The notes under the pieces were generated by a model that ran no database searches, was not told the origin of the DNA, and worked only from the letters and a program-made list of their open reading frames with translations. 64,000 nucleotides of DNA, from the NCBI GenBank assembly GCA_963575745.1, contig CAUYUJ010020152.1, forward strand, positions 99,000-162,999, in the 5' to 3' direction. This stretch comes from Prorocentrum cordatum. Its lineage: Eukaryota; Sar; Dinophyceae; Prorocentrales; Prorocentraceae. Of the stretch, positions 10,053 through 21,380 are shown piece by piece. Within the stretch, counting starts at the first letter, position 1. Each line of letters opens with the position of its first letter. A program made the translations under genes and the position numbers.

Positions 10053-10346
10053 TCGGAGGCTGGTGGACTCCCTGCTACTTCTACGGCTTCGCTGGAACGC
10101 TGTGTTTCGCCGTCATCTGCGCATGTTCGTAACGTCTGGGGGAGGATTGCCCGCGCTGAGGAGGAACATCTGTTTACCCGGGAAGCAAGGGGCGCAGATG
10201 CCATTCGGATGCGGGCGGCGCGCAGCGACCTAAGAGGCAAATGGGCAGTGTATCCCGCGCGCGCGAACGCGGCGCAGATGATTGCCGAAGGGATCGCTGA
10301 ATCAGGATGTTCTGAGCGCGCGGAAAGAACTGTTGCCGATATATAA
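10053..10346 (+). pseudogene. Possible coding fragment, unknown product
   Basis: An open frame without ATG runs from a stop at 10050 to TAA at 10344-10346. Its middle is compositionally protein-like: an Ala/Arg/Glu-rich, predicted helical segment beginning RIARAEEEHLF at 10143. About 160 bp downstream a consensus-like splice donor (CCTG|GTGAGT, near 10510) precedes T-rich intron-like DNA, so this could be exon remnants. No family is recognised. The alternative is chance open reading in GC-rich DNA. Confidence 0.2.
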
Positions 10347-10504
10347 GGTTGCGGATTTGTTGGGGGTTTGTTGTCCGACTACCACATTGCTCGTGAAACT
10401 TGACGCACCTGACATTCGTTTGGTCGCTACGACTCACGTGAATTCAGCGCGGTACATGCGCGGCAGCTTGAAGATTTCATTCGAAGCAAGCACGGGCAGA
10501 GATG

Positions 10505-11390
10505 TGCCTGGTGAGTGAAGAAGGATATCGCTATGGTCTGACGCACTGTTTGTTTTGGACCCCCCTCCTCCTACATGCTGTTCTTGAGCCTCGCATGAGC
10601 CCACGTCGACGCCTTGCATTTCCGTCTTGCGATTTGGTTCCGGCTTGCTTTTCCATCAGATGTTTGTGTGTCATCTGAGTAGCATCAGCTACTTGTGGAT
10701 TGTTCCATGTTGCTATTCGTGGACGTAGTTTTTCTTTTGTCAGTGCATACTTCTCTGTGCTTCTGGCCGTTGCGTTGAGGAGTTGTTGCCGTGCGTTCCA
10801 TGCGTGGCTCTCCCTTGGTGCTGTCGCGCACTTCGTGTCGACGCGCGGCTTTGCGTGGTCACTTGCGGCCATGTTTGCCGGCTTCTATTGTGTCGTCACT
10901 CATCTCTGTCATTTGCCGCTGTGGGTAGATCAAGTTCACGGTCCGTTGGGCATCCACATCTACTTTCCCTATGTTGGGCCCTGCTTGTTTGCGTCGCATG
11001 TAGAATGCATTCAGTTTTGCTGCGTGACAGACTGCGGTAGGCCCCGCTCGTTGGGCGTCGCACGCTGGCAAACGCATCCATCTTGCATCGTGCGTCTTCG
11101 GGCCATGCAACGAGCCTGCGCCATGCAAACTATTCGAACATGTGACGCGACATGTCGTGCTTTCCACGTGTCTACCTCGCGGTAGATTCTTCAGTGGACA
11201 TCCTCGGCGAGAATGGCGCGTTCAACTCCAAGTTATGTTTCTTGTGTCGACTCGCTTGTCGCGGGTTCTTCGCATTTGTGGTGCTTTGTGTTGGCGCTTG
11301 GATTTGCCGCTTTCATTCTCGTGCCTGCGCGTGCTTGCGCGCGTCCTATCCGTCGCGCTTCTGGCGCGAGAGCTGCCCCGCTGCCGCCCC
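10505..11390. other. T/C-rich, intron-like stretch
   Basis: Skewed to T and C, with many TTGTGTC and CTTCTGTG words and little simple repeat. It follows a GTGAGT donor-like site. It could be an intron of a broken or unrecognised gene. No matching acceptor can be fixed. Confidence 0.3.
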
Positions 11391-14235
11391 GTGCCACGTC
11401 GCCGCCTAGTGCGTCGCCGCATCTTGCTTCGACCGGGCCAGTCGGCCCGCGCAGTCGCTCGCGGAACCAGCCAACATATGTCTTTGGAGAACGCGCGCAG
11501 ACATGAACCTGCGAAGGCCCCGCGGCCGACAATGAAGTCTGGGGCGGGCGCAGCGAGACATGGAAAGCGCAGAAAGCGACAGTTCATGGCGCTAAGGTCC
11601 GCTCGGGCACGGCCGCCCGGTCGGCGAAGGCGCGCGGGGCCGACGGGGCGGAGGCGCGCGCCCCGCTGGTCGGGGGGGGGGGGGGGGGGCGACGTAGACC
11701 TCCCCCTCTTCTGCCGCAGCGCCGGCTCTGCCGGGCTGGGCCGCCGCGCCCCCCCCGCCGAATCCCATTCGAGCAAGTGCAGCTTCCTCTATGGCGTTCG
11801 CTCAGTCGTGGCAGCGCGCTTCCCGCGGACTCTCAGGCGACGGAGTTGAGGGCTCGCGGAGACAATTTCAGCCTCGGCCATCCGCGTCAAGACTGCGGCG
11901 CCAGGGGGGGCAAGCGCGCGCTGAGTGTTTGCGGGATCTCGGACCGCCCCCGCAGCTCTGATCTCGCATGCATGAATGGCATTGGAAGTCCAAGATATGG
12001 ACTTGTAGCTGGAGTGGCAACGCATCGCAAGGCAGGCGCCTTGGTTTTGGTCCCCGCCTTCAACGCGTCGACAAATCATGCGGTTGCGCCATCGCCCTCG
12101 GCCCTCGGGCCCCGTCGCGCAGGCAGGGGTCTCGCCGGCTGCGAGGCGAGGAGTTGTTCTTCGAGCGCGCAGTGAGCGCTGCGACATCACCGCGGACACC
12201 GCGCACTTTCCCCCGCCTCGTCGAAGGCCTGCAACCTCGAAGATTATCTTCATTTTTGCGACTCTATCATCAAGTGGCCGCGCTCGCGACCATTCAGGGG
12301 GGCGCGCGGGCGTTCTCCACTCGCGCGCGCCAGCCTCAACTCGGGGCTCGGACTCGCCAAGCTGGAAGGTGCGGAGCTTCGGCGACCCGCCGAAAGCAGA
12401 CAGACATGACCCCATCACGACGCAGCGCGACAATGATATTCGGCGGAAGCTGTTCCCCCCTTTTTGAAATGCTCGACGTGGCAGCATTATGTGCGCAACG
12501 TGGATCTGGGCCGGCGCGCTTCAAGTGGCAGGTCAGGCAGCTCGACTTCATCATCGTGCATGGGCGCGCCTTGCCCGCGGCGCGCGCAGCAGGGACTCTG
12601 GGGACAATTTGGCGAGCTCATCCGGCACTTGCATCGGCGCGCCCAGAGATCGCGCCCCCGCCCGTGCTCGACTGGCTTCTTCTTATCCCGGCGCGCTCGG
12701 GCTGCCCGCCGAGGCACTCGACCGCCCTGGGCTCGGATCCGTTCAGCCCCAACACCGGCGAACCAGAGATGCTCTCATGGATGGTCTACGCCGAGGCACG
12801 CATAGGGCATGCTTCCCCCGGTGCATTGAACTGCGCGCCTCAAATGATTGCGACAAGTGGAGGCAATTTCGCAAGAAAGATTTCGCACGAAAGAAAAAGG
12901 GTGCACTTCCTCCTTCCTCCCAGCGACGGGGGAGGCGGGGCCTCGACGTTGCAGGCGATGCCCCTTGGCCGGCAACCGGGAACCAGCGGGTCACGTCAGG
13001 GAGCTCGCCCTTCAACGACCGCAGCTCAGAGGGCGGCGCGGCGCCGCGGCGCGCGTCGACGAGGTGGCCAGCGCCGCCCAGGGGCCCAGGGACAGCCGCA
13101 AGGCGCTCCGCAATATACGTCGGAAGTGTCCTGCGCAGTGGAGACGACATCAACGACGAACTCACGCAGGCCCGCAAGCAGGGTTACAAAGCAGCAGTTG
13201 CTCGATTGTCAAGGCCGTCGTCTGCGAGAGGCGCGGGCCCGAGGAAGCGCTGTTGCAGATGCGCTGACGCGGTCGCCCCCCGCTCTGAGGGTTTCAGAAC
13301 TAGGATCCAACTGCCCTCTTGCCACAGAGGTCTCGCAGCCTCCATTATTGATCGTTTCCGGGGGGCGGGGGGCTTCCCATGTCATCCAGAGATCGGGTTA
13401 GCCGCGGCAGACGCGAGACCCCAATGGGCCGCCAAGAAGCTAAAACCCATGTCCAGATTTCTTCGGGCTGCTCGCAAGAAGCGGGCAGCGCCCCAGCGGC
13501 CTTCCCCCTGGAGCACTTTTGGGTTCTCTTGCGCCCCTACGCGTGGACTTCCCAGAGGTTCCGAGGTATGTGATGCGGAGGGCCCGAGATCGACTAGGAG
13601 TGGACTACATGCGATCTGGAAGCGTTTCATCACTGCGCGCATCGATCTGGGCAGAACTCTGCGGGCTGGCATCTATCGCCAGGAGTCGCCATCCAGTTTG
13701 CAAGGCTCGCCCGCGTTCTTTGCTTGTTTGGCGAGGTCTTCATTGCGGCGGGGCCCTGCTCTGACCAGAGGCACCGCGACCCCCTCTTGGCTCGCGGCCG
13801 CGCGGCGGGCAGACGGCGAGAGACGCCGGCGGTGGCGCGGCGAAGCTAGCTTGAGCCGGCGCCTCCGCCGTCCTGGATTGCAGCGCATTCGCGGTCGCGT
13901 GGGAATCGGCAATGCCTTCGGCGGCGCCGACTTCACCCACCTGGCAAACGCGAGCCAGGCCATCATGAAGCCTCAGGAGGTTCAATGTGGTGAACAGTGC
14001 GTTCGTAGATCAGCCGTCGCCTTCCAGGGCCCCGACCGGCTCGTTTTCGCCAAGCCCAAGCCCCATGCGGGGTGCTATCTGCAGATCGATTATGCATATC
14101 TCGTGCTCGTCTCGCAACGCGTTGCTTTGCAGGCGTTCCAGTCGAGCCCAGTCCTCCTCATCCGTCTGTCTAGGTCGCTTGTTCGATATATCGCAAATCT
14201 GATCTGACCTCAAGCGCAAACCATAAGCTTGCTCG
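11391..14235. other. GC-rich, gene-like but unrecognised region
   Basis: Very GC-rich sequence with long overlapping plus-strand frames (477 and 572 residues) and a 232-residue minus-strand frame. The frames are Arg/Ala/Pro/Ser-rich, and I see no conserved motif, zinc ligand pattern or transmembrane segment. Stop-poor GC-rich DNA explains their length. A G run of 17-18 bases lies near 11679-11696. A real gene in several exons cannot be excluded. Confidence 0.3.
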
Positions 14236-14253
14236 CCCCCCCCCCCCCCCCCC
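14236..14253. repeat. Poly-C run
   Basis: An uninterrupted run of about 18 C bases. It is followed by a GGGCATGGGTATGGGCATGG stretch near 14281. Confidence 0.9.
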
Positions 14254-14493
14254 ACACCACGCCATCACCCGAAGGAATGAGTGGGCATGGGTATGGGCAT
14301 GGGTGCGGGGGGCGCCTGAGGAATATCAATCCGTCTGACGTTTTCGGGGCCGGATCTCCTTAGGCCAGTAACCGCACGCCGATGATAATAAAGGAACCCC
14401 CCCTTCAGTGTTTAGAGTTGATTATCGTCGCCCTATGCAAAATTCAAATTGGGCGGCGAGCGCTGAGGCCGAACTTCATTATCACCTCGAAAC

Positions 14494-14720
14494 GCTATGT
14501 TGAGATAGCAACATCAAGCGATGTTGATATAGCAACATCAAGCGAAGCGATCACACTTTTTCAGGATGTGTCAAGCGAAACCATTAATTTTGGGAGGCAG
14601 ACTCAAACGAAACGAGCAATGTTTCAAGGATGTCTCAAGCGAAACCACAAAAATTGGGAGGCAGACTCAAACGAAACGAGCAAGGTTCCAAGGATGTCTC
14701 AAGGATCTTTCAAGCTAAAC
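14494..14720. repeat. AT-rich short tandem repeats
   Basis: A 26-bp duplication of GATATAGCAACATCAAGCGA-type sequence near 14500-14545 precedes a 64-bp direct repeat starting at 14572 and 14636. The 64-bp units share GGGAGGCAGACTCAAACGAA and AAGGATGTCTCAAGCGAAAC. Confidence 0.85.
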
Positions 14721-14767
14721 CTGCAAGTGTTTTCTTTTGTTTTAGTTATATGTTTTATTCTCTTCCT

Positions 14768-15430
14768 TTTTATATGTGTATCTATCCCCGCGCGCGCCTG
14801 AACTTTTTTTATCTCTGGGGTTGACCATCCATAGAAAGGGGGGCACATGAACTACCCTACATGAGCACTTTAAAAAATCAATTGTCATAAAGCGCTTGTA
14901 AATTAAAATTGATAGATTTGGAACTTTCCATTTTTCCGTTCTTCTTCTCTTATTATTATTCTCTTCTTCTTCTCTTCTTATTATTCTTCTACTTTCCTCT
15001 TCTTATTTTATATTTCTATCTGTCCTCACGCTCGCCTGAACTTTTTTATCCCTGGGGTTGATTATCCATGGAAAATGAAGCACATGAGCTACCCTACACG
15101 AGCACTTTAAAACATCAATTTTCATAAAGCGTTTGTAAATTAAAATTGATAGATTTGGAACTTTGGATTTTTCCTTTCTTCGTCCTCTTCTTATTATCCT
15201 CCTCTTCTTCTTTCTTATTATTCTTCTACTGTATTCTTCTTCTTTTATATTTCTCTCTGTCCCCACGCTCGCCTGAACTTTTTTATTTCTGGGGTTGATT
15301 ATCCGTGGAAATTGAGGCACGTGAGCTACCCTACACGAGCACTTACAAAAAACAATGTTCATAAAGCGCTTGTAAATAAAATCTAATAGATTTGAAACTC
15401 GAGATTTGTTATTCTTTTCCTCCTTCTCCT
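14768..15430. repeat. 238-bp AT-rich tandem triplication
   Basis: Three copies with markers CCTGAACTTTTTT at 14797, 15035 and 15272 (periods 238 and 237). Each unit contains TGGGGTTGATTATCC-like sequence, GAGCTACCCTACACGAGCAC, and CATAAAGCGCTTGTAAAT. The first two end in a CTTCTT-rich pyrimidine tract. Composition is sharply AT-rich against the GC-rich surroundings. No ORF is conserved between units. Function unknown. Confidence 0.92.
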
Positions 15431-15454
15431 CCTCCCATCATTTCTTTTATTCTA

Positions 15455-15580
15455 TGCTCAAGCGATGTCTCAAGCGAAACAAGGGATTTGCCGAGGATGT
15501 CTCCAGCGAGATAAGCCATTGTTGAGGATATTTCTATGAAAACTAAACGCCAAGGATGTCTCAAAACGTGCTCGGCTTGG
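15455..15580. repeat. Right-hand copies of the AAGGATGTCTCAAGCG motif
   Basis: GATGTCTCAAGCGAAAC near 15464, GGATGTCTCCAGCGA near 15499 and CAAGGATGTCTCAAAACG near 15554 repeat the motif found left of the 238-bp triplication. The island is thus bounded on both sides by the same short repeat. Confidence 0.75.
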
Positions 15581-15581
15581 T

Positions 15582-16880
15582 CTCCTCTTGATCATCTCTT
15601 ACTTCGAGATTATGCTGAGGTCTGCTGGGCTACTTTTATTATCTCTCCCTGAACACCGAACTTTATTATCCCCTAGTGTTTATTCTCACGGGCATGAGGT
15701 TATTGGTGCGTGTTGGAAGCTTCATGGGCCGTCGTGAGAGCATTTCGGACAGTCGCGGAGCCTTTGACGCCCATTCGGGGTTATCTGGGATTGTTTTGGG
15801 TCCCTGTCGAAGTGTCTTGGGGCCGTCTGGAATCTGGAAAATCCGTCGGCACACCCGTGGAGCCACGCGGCACGCCCCAGAAGCAATGTGGGGAACCCCA
15901 GAGAATCCGTCCCTGGGGCCCTTGGGCCCCTCGCAAAGTATATGAAGCAAGCCTCATCTGTTCTATATATATATATATATATGCACACATGCATACATGA
16001 ATTCGAAGTGGACCGATGACATTTCGGTGAACGCCTCGCGGCGCGGAGGTGGAACAGTCACACTCATGCTGGTACTGCTGCCATTGCCGATTTGAATCCG
16101 ACCCTCGTCCTGTGCCACATCCTCTTCCCGATCGTTAAATACTCCTCTCGTTCCCCCCTGTCTTCGCACCTCGCCCCTTGGGGTGGACCTGGGCGGGGCT
16201 TGCGCGGGGCCTGGACTCGCCAGAGGCATCCTACGACGACATGGTGGTCGCCTACGCGAAAGGCCGCAACGCCACGGACGGGAAGGGTGGGGGGAGGGAA
16301 CCGAATATATCAGGAGGAGGGTGTTGATGAGCTGACATTTCTGAACCATCATTAATAATTTGCATTGCCCCCCTCTCAGCGGCCGGCATGGTGTCTGTGC
16401 TCAGTTTAAGTGACCCCACAAGGGGCTCGCACTTTGTTCCGGGCCAGGGAATGCATTGAGCCTCGAACTGTGTAGTTGGCCCCATTGGTAACAATTTCCC
16501 TCCCCCACCTCGCATGAAGAGGGTATGCGACGACAACGACGAGCATTGTACGCCGCCAGGCGTTAAACGCATACATCCAATACGTAGGACGTCTCATCAT
16601 CCCAGCTTGCTCGTCCTCATCCATAATCCATTACTTGTTGTTGTTCCTCCCTCTTTCTCGCTCCCCTTTCCCGTCCATCGTGCTCCATCTCTGGATTCTG
16701 GTCCCCATGCTGTTCCAGCAATATTGAAGGCGTATAGGTTGGAGGCACAGCTGGTGAGCATCGGTAACCAGCCAGTTGCAAGGGCATTGGTATCCATTTG
16801 TCGCCGAGGATTGTCGCAGTCCGTGAGCTGATTCTGGCACCGAGTATCAAGGGCACGATGGCCCGTGCACCATAACGAGT
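15582..16880. other. Mixed spacer with a GGCC-phrase tract and (AT)n
   Basis: A degenerate GGCC/CTGGGG tract at 15700-15945 ends in an (AT)n run at 15963-15981. The rest has open frames on both strands, interrupted and without recognisable domains. No gene is called. Confidence 0.4.
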
Positions 16881-17274
16881 CATGCCAGGCTTCTCCTTTC
16901 TCCTGACATCCTCGCGTCGTGACGAAAATCACGACGGGATGTTTTTGAATTTCTCTGCCTGCTGGGTCTTTGCACAAGGCCCAAGGGTTGTCAACAAAAC
17001 AACAGCGGCAGAACAGCCAGATCCTGGGATGGTGTCCAGATTTTCGGGGGGTCACATTGGGGAAGACAACGACGTCGGGGCCTCGCCTATTGCGCGTCCT
17101 CGCCTTCCAGCGATACCCTGCGGAAGGCCAACGGAAGCCAGCGGGAGTACGACGGGGGTGGTGGAAGCGAGGCGTCGGTTGTTTTTGCTGATTTAGAGCA
17201 TCGGAGTCGTCGGCCAAACGCGTCCCTGGCCAGCGACAGGCTTGGCCCGCTCTGGGTGCTTGGACGCTTGGCAA
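16597..17274 (-). CDS. Unrecognised ORF, doubtful
   Basis: A 225-residue minus-strand frame without low-complexity sequence, containing a short Cys-rich WLFCRCCFVD stretch. An overlapping plus-strand frame (16882-17196, 104 residues) is equally plausible, so strand cannot be decided. No domain, signal peptide or family is recognised. Most likely chance or a decayed coding fragment. Confidence 0.15.
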   Translation of the reverse strand: MPSVQAPRAGQACRWPGTRLADDSDALNQQKQPTPRFHHPRRTPAGFRWPSAGYRWKARTRNRRGPDVVVFPNVTPRKSGHHPRIWLFCRCCFVDNPWALCKDPAGREIQKHPVVIFVTTRGCQEKGEAWHDSLWCTGHRALDTRCQNQLTDCDNPRRQMDTNALATGWLPMLTSCASNLYAFNIAGTAWGPESRDGARWTGKGSEKEGGTTTSNGLWMRTSKLG

Positions 17275-18289
17275 AGCACGTTGGCAGAGCAGGTCGCGAG
17301 GGCCTGGCCGTGTAGTCCATTTGCAGGCAGCGCCTGGGCCGGAGCGGGCGGCTCGCAGTGCTGTGCGGCTGTCGCGCAGGAGTGGGGAAGAATCGTGGGG
17401 ATGCGTCGTGGCCCGCGTCCTTCCGCCGCGAGGCCCTCCTCATCCTCAGCCTGTTCTTTCTCTTCGTCCTCCTCATCCTTCCCTTCTGCTCACCTCGTCC
17501 TCCTCTCACAGGAACATATCCCTACCATCTCTATGGTTGGCATCACCATGTCTCATGTTGATCTTGAGGATTACTTAATTGTACGAGGGCGCATCCCTAC
17601 GATTGCTGGACCCATTCGGGCCTGTCCATCGAAGGGGTTGGGAAGCTCGAGGCTGGCTGCAGCAGGCAAAAGCCCACCCGCGTAATCAGTCTTCTTGCAG
17701 GATCTGTTGCGGATGCTGTTGACGCCTTGGCCGATGGTTGTCGCGTGTTGCAGCCTCCGAAGCGGTGGCGGTCCTGGGGCCCCAGCTGCTGCGAGGGGAA
17801 GGGGTGCGAGGCTGCCGGCGCGCTGCTCGACTGGATGCTGAAGGCTGGCGGGCGCGGGAGGGGCGTGGAGGAGCGAGAGGACGGACTTGGAGCACCGAAG
17901 GAGGAAAACGTAGCACGAACGTAGACGTCTGGACGTGCTCCCTGGCGGCGCTGCCGCCGGCGCGCTGCGCGCGCCGGGGAGGGGGGGGGGCTGGCTTGAG
18001 CGCCGATCCAAGAGAGTCTGCGCACGAACCTTGGGAGGCCCAGAGGCCGGAGGCTGACACCAACACACACGTCGGCGGTGTGCCTCCACCGAGGGATGAT
18101 GCTCCCGCTCTCGGTGGCGGTGGTAATATTCGAGCTTCTCAGGCGGCCGAAAGACTACTACCCACACCAGGGAGGAGCAGGGTCGGGAGCGGGGGCAGGA
18201 TGCAGATCGCGGCCAGGAGGACGGACGAGGGCTGGGGACGAGAGGGGTCGGGGTCGGGGGGGGAGGGCACCAGGATGGGCACCGGGATA
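17275..18289. other. GC-rich spacer, no recognised gene
   Basis: Overlapping frames on both strands, Ser/Pro/Ala/Arg-rich, with no domain. A short pyrimidine-rich stretch (TCCTCATCC words) lies at 17440-17510. Confidence 0.35.
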
Positions 18290-18372
18290 GGGAGGAGGAG
18301 GAAGAGAAGGAGAAGGAGGAGGAGGAGGAGGAGGAGAAAGAGGAGGAGGAGGAGGAGAAGGAGGAGGAGGAT
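18290..18372. repeat. (GGA)n microsatellite
   Basis: Purine-only GGA/GAA run preceding the long GAT array. Confidence 0.93.
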
Positions 18373-18394
18373 GTGCTTGGCGAGGTGGCGGGGA

Positions 18395-19360
18395 CGGAGG
18401 AGGATGATGATGATGATGAGGATGAGGAGTGGGAGGGGGAGCGGGAGGGGCAGAGTGGGAGGAGGAGGAAGATGATGAGGTGGAGGAGGTGGAGGAGGAG
18501 GAGGACGACGTTGGTGATGGTGATGGTGGTGGTGATGTTGATGTTGATGTTGATGGTGACTGTGATGGTGATGGTGATGGTGATGGTGATGTTGATGTTG
18601 ATGGTCTTGAGGAGGAGGAGGAGGAGGAGGAGGAGGACGAGGATGAAGATTAGGATGATGATGCTGATGAAGATGATGCTGCTGATGCTGATGCTGTTAA
18701 TGCTGATGACTTATGATGATGCTGCTGATCACGATGATGATGATGCTGATGCTGAGGATTTTCATGGTGATGATGACGATGATGCTGATGATTATGATGA
18801 TGATGTTGTTGGTTGATGCTGATCTTGATGTGGATGTTGAGTATGATTGATGATGATGGACCTGACAGTGAAGGTGATGGTTATGATGGTGGTGATGGTG
18901 ATGTGGAGGGTGAGGATGATGAGGATGATGATGAATATGATGACGATGATGATGATGTGTGATGTGATGGTGGGAGGAAGATGATGAGGAGGATAAGGAT
19001 TTGGATGAGGATGATAATGAGGATGAAGATGCATGTGAGGATGAGGATGCTGATGCTGATGACGACGACGATGCTGATGATGATGACGATGCTGATTATG
19101 ATGATGAGGATGATGATGGTGATGGTGGTGGTGGTGATGGTGGTGGGGGTGATGATGAATACGATGATGATGCTGATGCTGATGAGGATGATTAGTCATG
19201 ATGATGCTGATGGTGATGCTGATGATGGTGACGATACTCGTGGTTATGATGCTGATGGTGATGAAGAGGATGAGGACGAGGAGGAACAACATGATGATGA
19301 TGGTGGTGGTGATGATGATGGTGATGATGATGATGATGATGATGATGCTGATGCTGATGC

Positions 19361-19403
<43 letters not shown>

Positions 19404-19416
19404 CATGATCATGATC

Positions 19417-19500
<84 letters not shown>

Positions 19501-19501
19501 C
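18395..19501. repeat. 1.1-kb compound GAT/GGTGAT/GCTGAT/GGA array
   Basis: GAT-based trinucleotides dominate, with GTTGAT, GGTGAT, GAGGAT and GCTGAT blocks. It ends in an almost pure (GAT)n of about 160 bp broken only by ATCATGATCATG near 19401. Acidic, Met-rich and minus-strand Ile/His-rich frames are artefacts. Confidence 0.95.
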
Positions 19502-19739
19502 TGGACGCTTCGAATTCGCGCACTTCTGGAAAGGCAGAACCGTCGCGGCCTGGCCGCCAGAGAGCCGGATCGGCAGCGTGCTCCCTCACGGGCTGGGCGC
19601 TTGTTCTTCGGGGGTGGGGGCGGGGGGGGGGGCGGGGGCAAACCCCACAGCAGCCTCCGCAGTGCCACCGCGGGCCCCTAAGAAAGGTGCGCGCTTCTTC
19701 CCTCTCCCCCGCCTTTTATCCAGTTGCGTTGCCGCGCGA
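19502..19739. other. Spacer, no gene
   Basis: GC-rich non-repetitive DNA with G-runs near 19610-19640. No coding signal. Confidence 0.4.
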
Positions 19740-20100
19740 TGCCGCCGCCGCGCTCGGGCTGGGGGGGAGGCCTCCTTTGGGGCCTCCTTTGGGGGCCCCT
19801 GGGGGCGGGCGGCCTCTCGGGATCTGTGGGGGGGCCTTGTTGGGCCGTCCGCCTTGCGCCGCTCTTGGCCCGTCTGACGCCTTAAGAGGACGTCTCGGGG
19901 TCTCCCTGGGCCGTCTTTCGGCCTCCTCGGAGCGCTGTAGCGCCGCCTGGGAGGGAGGTCTTTGGGACCGTCTTGGGGCCCTCTTGGGGCCACTCTCGGT
20001 GCCATCTGGGCTATCCTGGGGGCCTCCTGCGCCGTCTTGGCGTCCTCTTGGAGGCCTCCCAGGGCCATCCTGGAGGCCTCTTGTCTTCGGCCGTCTTGAC
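19740..20100. repeat. GGCC-phrase tract
   Basis: Degenerate GGGGCC, TCTTGG and GGCCTCC words in the orientation opposite to the tract at 8736. Confidence 0.6.
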
Positions 20101-20231
20101 GGTGCGGAAACCCGAGAATATGCCTTTAGAACGCAGGAGGTTGGTCCAAAATTGAACGCATGTTGGGTTTGATGCGTCAAGGGGCCTGTCTAGTGCTCCG
20201 CAGACAGGGATAACGGAAAAACGAGGGCCCG

Positions 20232-20391
20232 ACGCACATGCACACAGACACACGCACACACACACACACACTCACACACACACATTCACACACACACACA
20301 CTCACACACACACATTCACACAAACACACACACACAAGCACACACACAAACACACGCACACACGCACACGCACACACACACACACACACCG
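20232..20391. repeat. (CA)n microsatellite with internal periodicity
   Basis: CA dinucleotide array interrupted by CTCA, TTCA, AAGCA and GCA. The pattern CACACTCACACACACACATT occurs twice, about 34 bp apart. Confidence 0.95.
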
Positions 20392-20675
20392 AACGTTGTG
20401 GTACATTTCTCCCCCGTCAGCGAACGCCCGGGTCAGATAAGTTGCCGCAGGCACGTGCCGTGTCGCAGCCGCTTGTCCCCTCCACACACATTGTCACATT
20501 GCAATCAGCCGCTCGCCCCCCCACCCACTGCGCATTCGTTGCCCCCCCCACACGGGATCGCCGTAGCTCGAGCTCCGTGTGCACGACTTGTCCCCGACCA
20601 GGCCTTTCGGCTACAGTTCCTGTTGATCCAGGGACGGGCTTACAACATGAACCCGAAGAAGCTGTGCCAGCTACC
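20392..20675. other. Spacer preceding family A copy 2
   Basis: No gene recognised. Its last 25 bases (20651-20673) are nearly repeated just right of the element, at 20848-20870. Confidence 0.5.
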
Positions 20676-20843
20676 GTCAACCCGCATAGTAAGGATGAGC
20701 GACTTTCCAAGGCCACCCTTCTATCCTTCCCCTTCGGCCCATCCTTAGCGACTTTCGCCGGCCGCGCCCCGCTCGCAGAGTGTCAGCATGTCCTTCCGAG
20801 GCCATTTGCATATTTCTCGTGCATCCTTATGATACGGGTTGAC
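20676..20843. mobile_element. Family A inverted-repeat element, copy 2
   Basis: A 168-bp copy with a left end GTCAACCCGCATAGTAAGGA and a right end complementary to GTCAACCCGTATCATAAGGA. The interior shares CGGCCCATCCTTAGC and GGCCGCGCCCCGCTCG with copy 1. It lies just upstream of the RT pseudogene. Flanks carry a near-identical 23-bp sequence (ACCCGAA...CTGTGCCAGCTA) on both sides. Confidence 0.78.
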
Positions 20844-20859
20844 CGTAACCCGAACGGAC

Positions 20860-21380
20860 TGTGCCAGCTAAGCTTATGATGTTCCCTTAGCCTTGATCAC
20901 CATGACATTTAGCTACAGCGTGACACGCGTGATGCTATTACCCGCGACGTGCTTTACGCATATGATGCGTTGTCATGTTTGAGGCACGGGGAATATTGCC
21001 AAACCATACGGCGTGCCATCGATTTTGAAAAGCGCAAGTACAGTTTGGAGCCTAACTGGCCAAAACTGCGAATGCGAGTCTCGTCGGACAACGTGGTGAC
21101 GAGGCCGACCCGGGAACCCACTACAAGCGTTACATAAGCACTCCACATAGGAGGCGTCATCACATACGATGGGCCAGAGGGTAATGAGTTGATCTGGCGA
21201 TTGGGCCAAGTGGAAAACATATGCCATCAGTTATGCAAGGTGTGGAAACATGTTGCAGTGAGCAAGACACAGATTTTGCACATCTACACCAGTGGCGTGC
21301 TGCGCAAGTTCTTCTAGTCGGTGGAGTCTTTGGGGTTGCTAAAGACTGATCGAGCAAAGCTGGTCGTTTTCACCACAGAT
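20860..21380 (+). pseudogene. Non-LTR retrotransposon RT pseudogene
   Basis: One plus-strand frame (phase of 20949) carries the C-terminal half of a LINE-type RT. The catalytic YxDD region reads LYAYD at 20952-20966, so the first catalytic Asp is replaced by Tyr (TAT at 20961). A helical segment with LEPNWPKL follows. The thumb-like region comes next, with GGVITYDGPEGNEL, RRLGQ-like and QLCKVWKHV motifs, and then VESLGLLKTD. These are features I associate with dinoflagellate YADD-type retroelements. In-frame stops are TAG 20910, TAA 21135 and TAG 21315. No 5' domains remain and the 3' end decays into TA-rich DNA. Clearly dead. Confidence 0.75.

Noticed and set aside
12489-14207. 572-residue plus-strand ORF
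   Set aside because: GC-rich, Arg/Ala/Ser-rich, overlapped by other long frames on both strands; no motif. Left as an unrecognised region.
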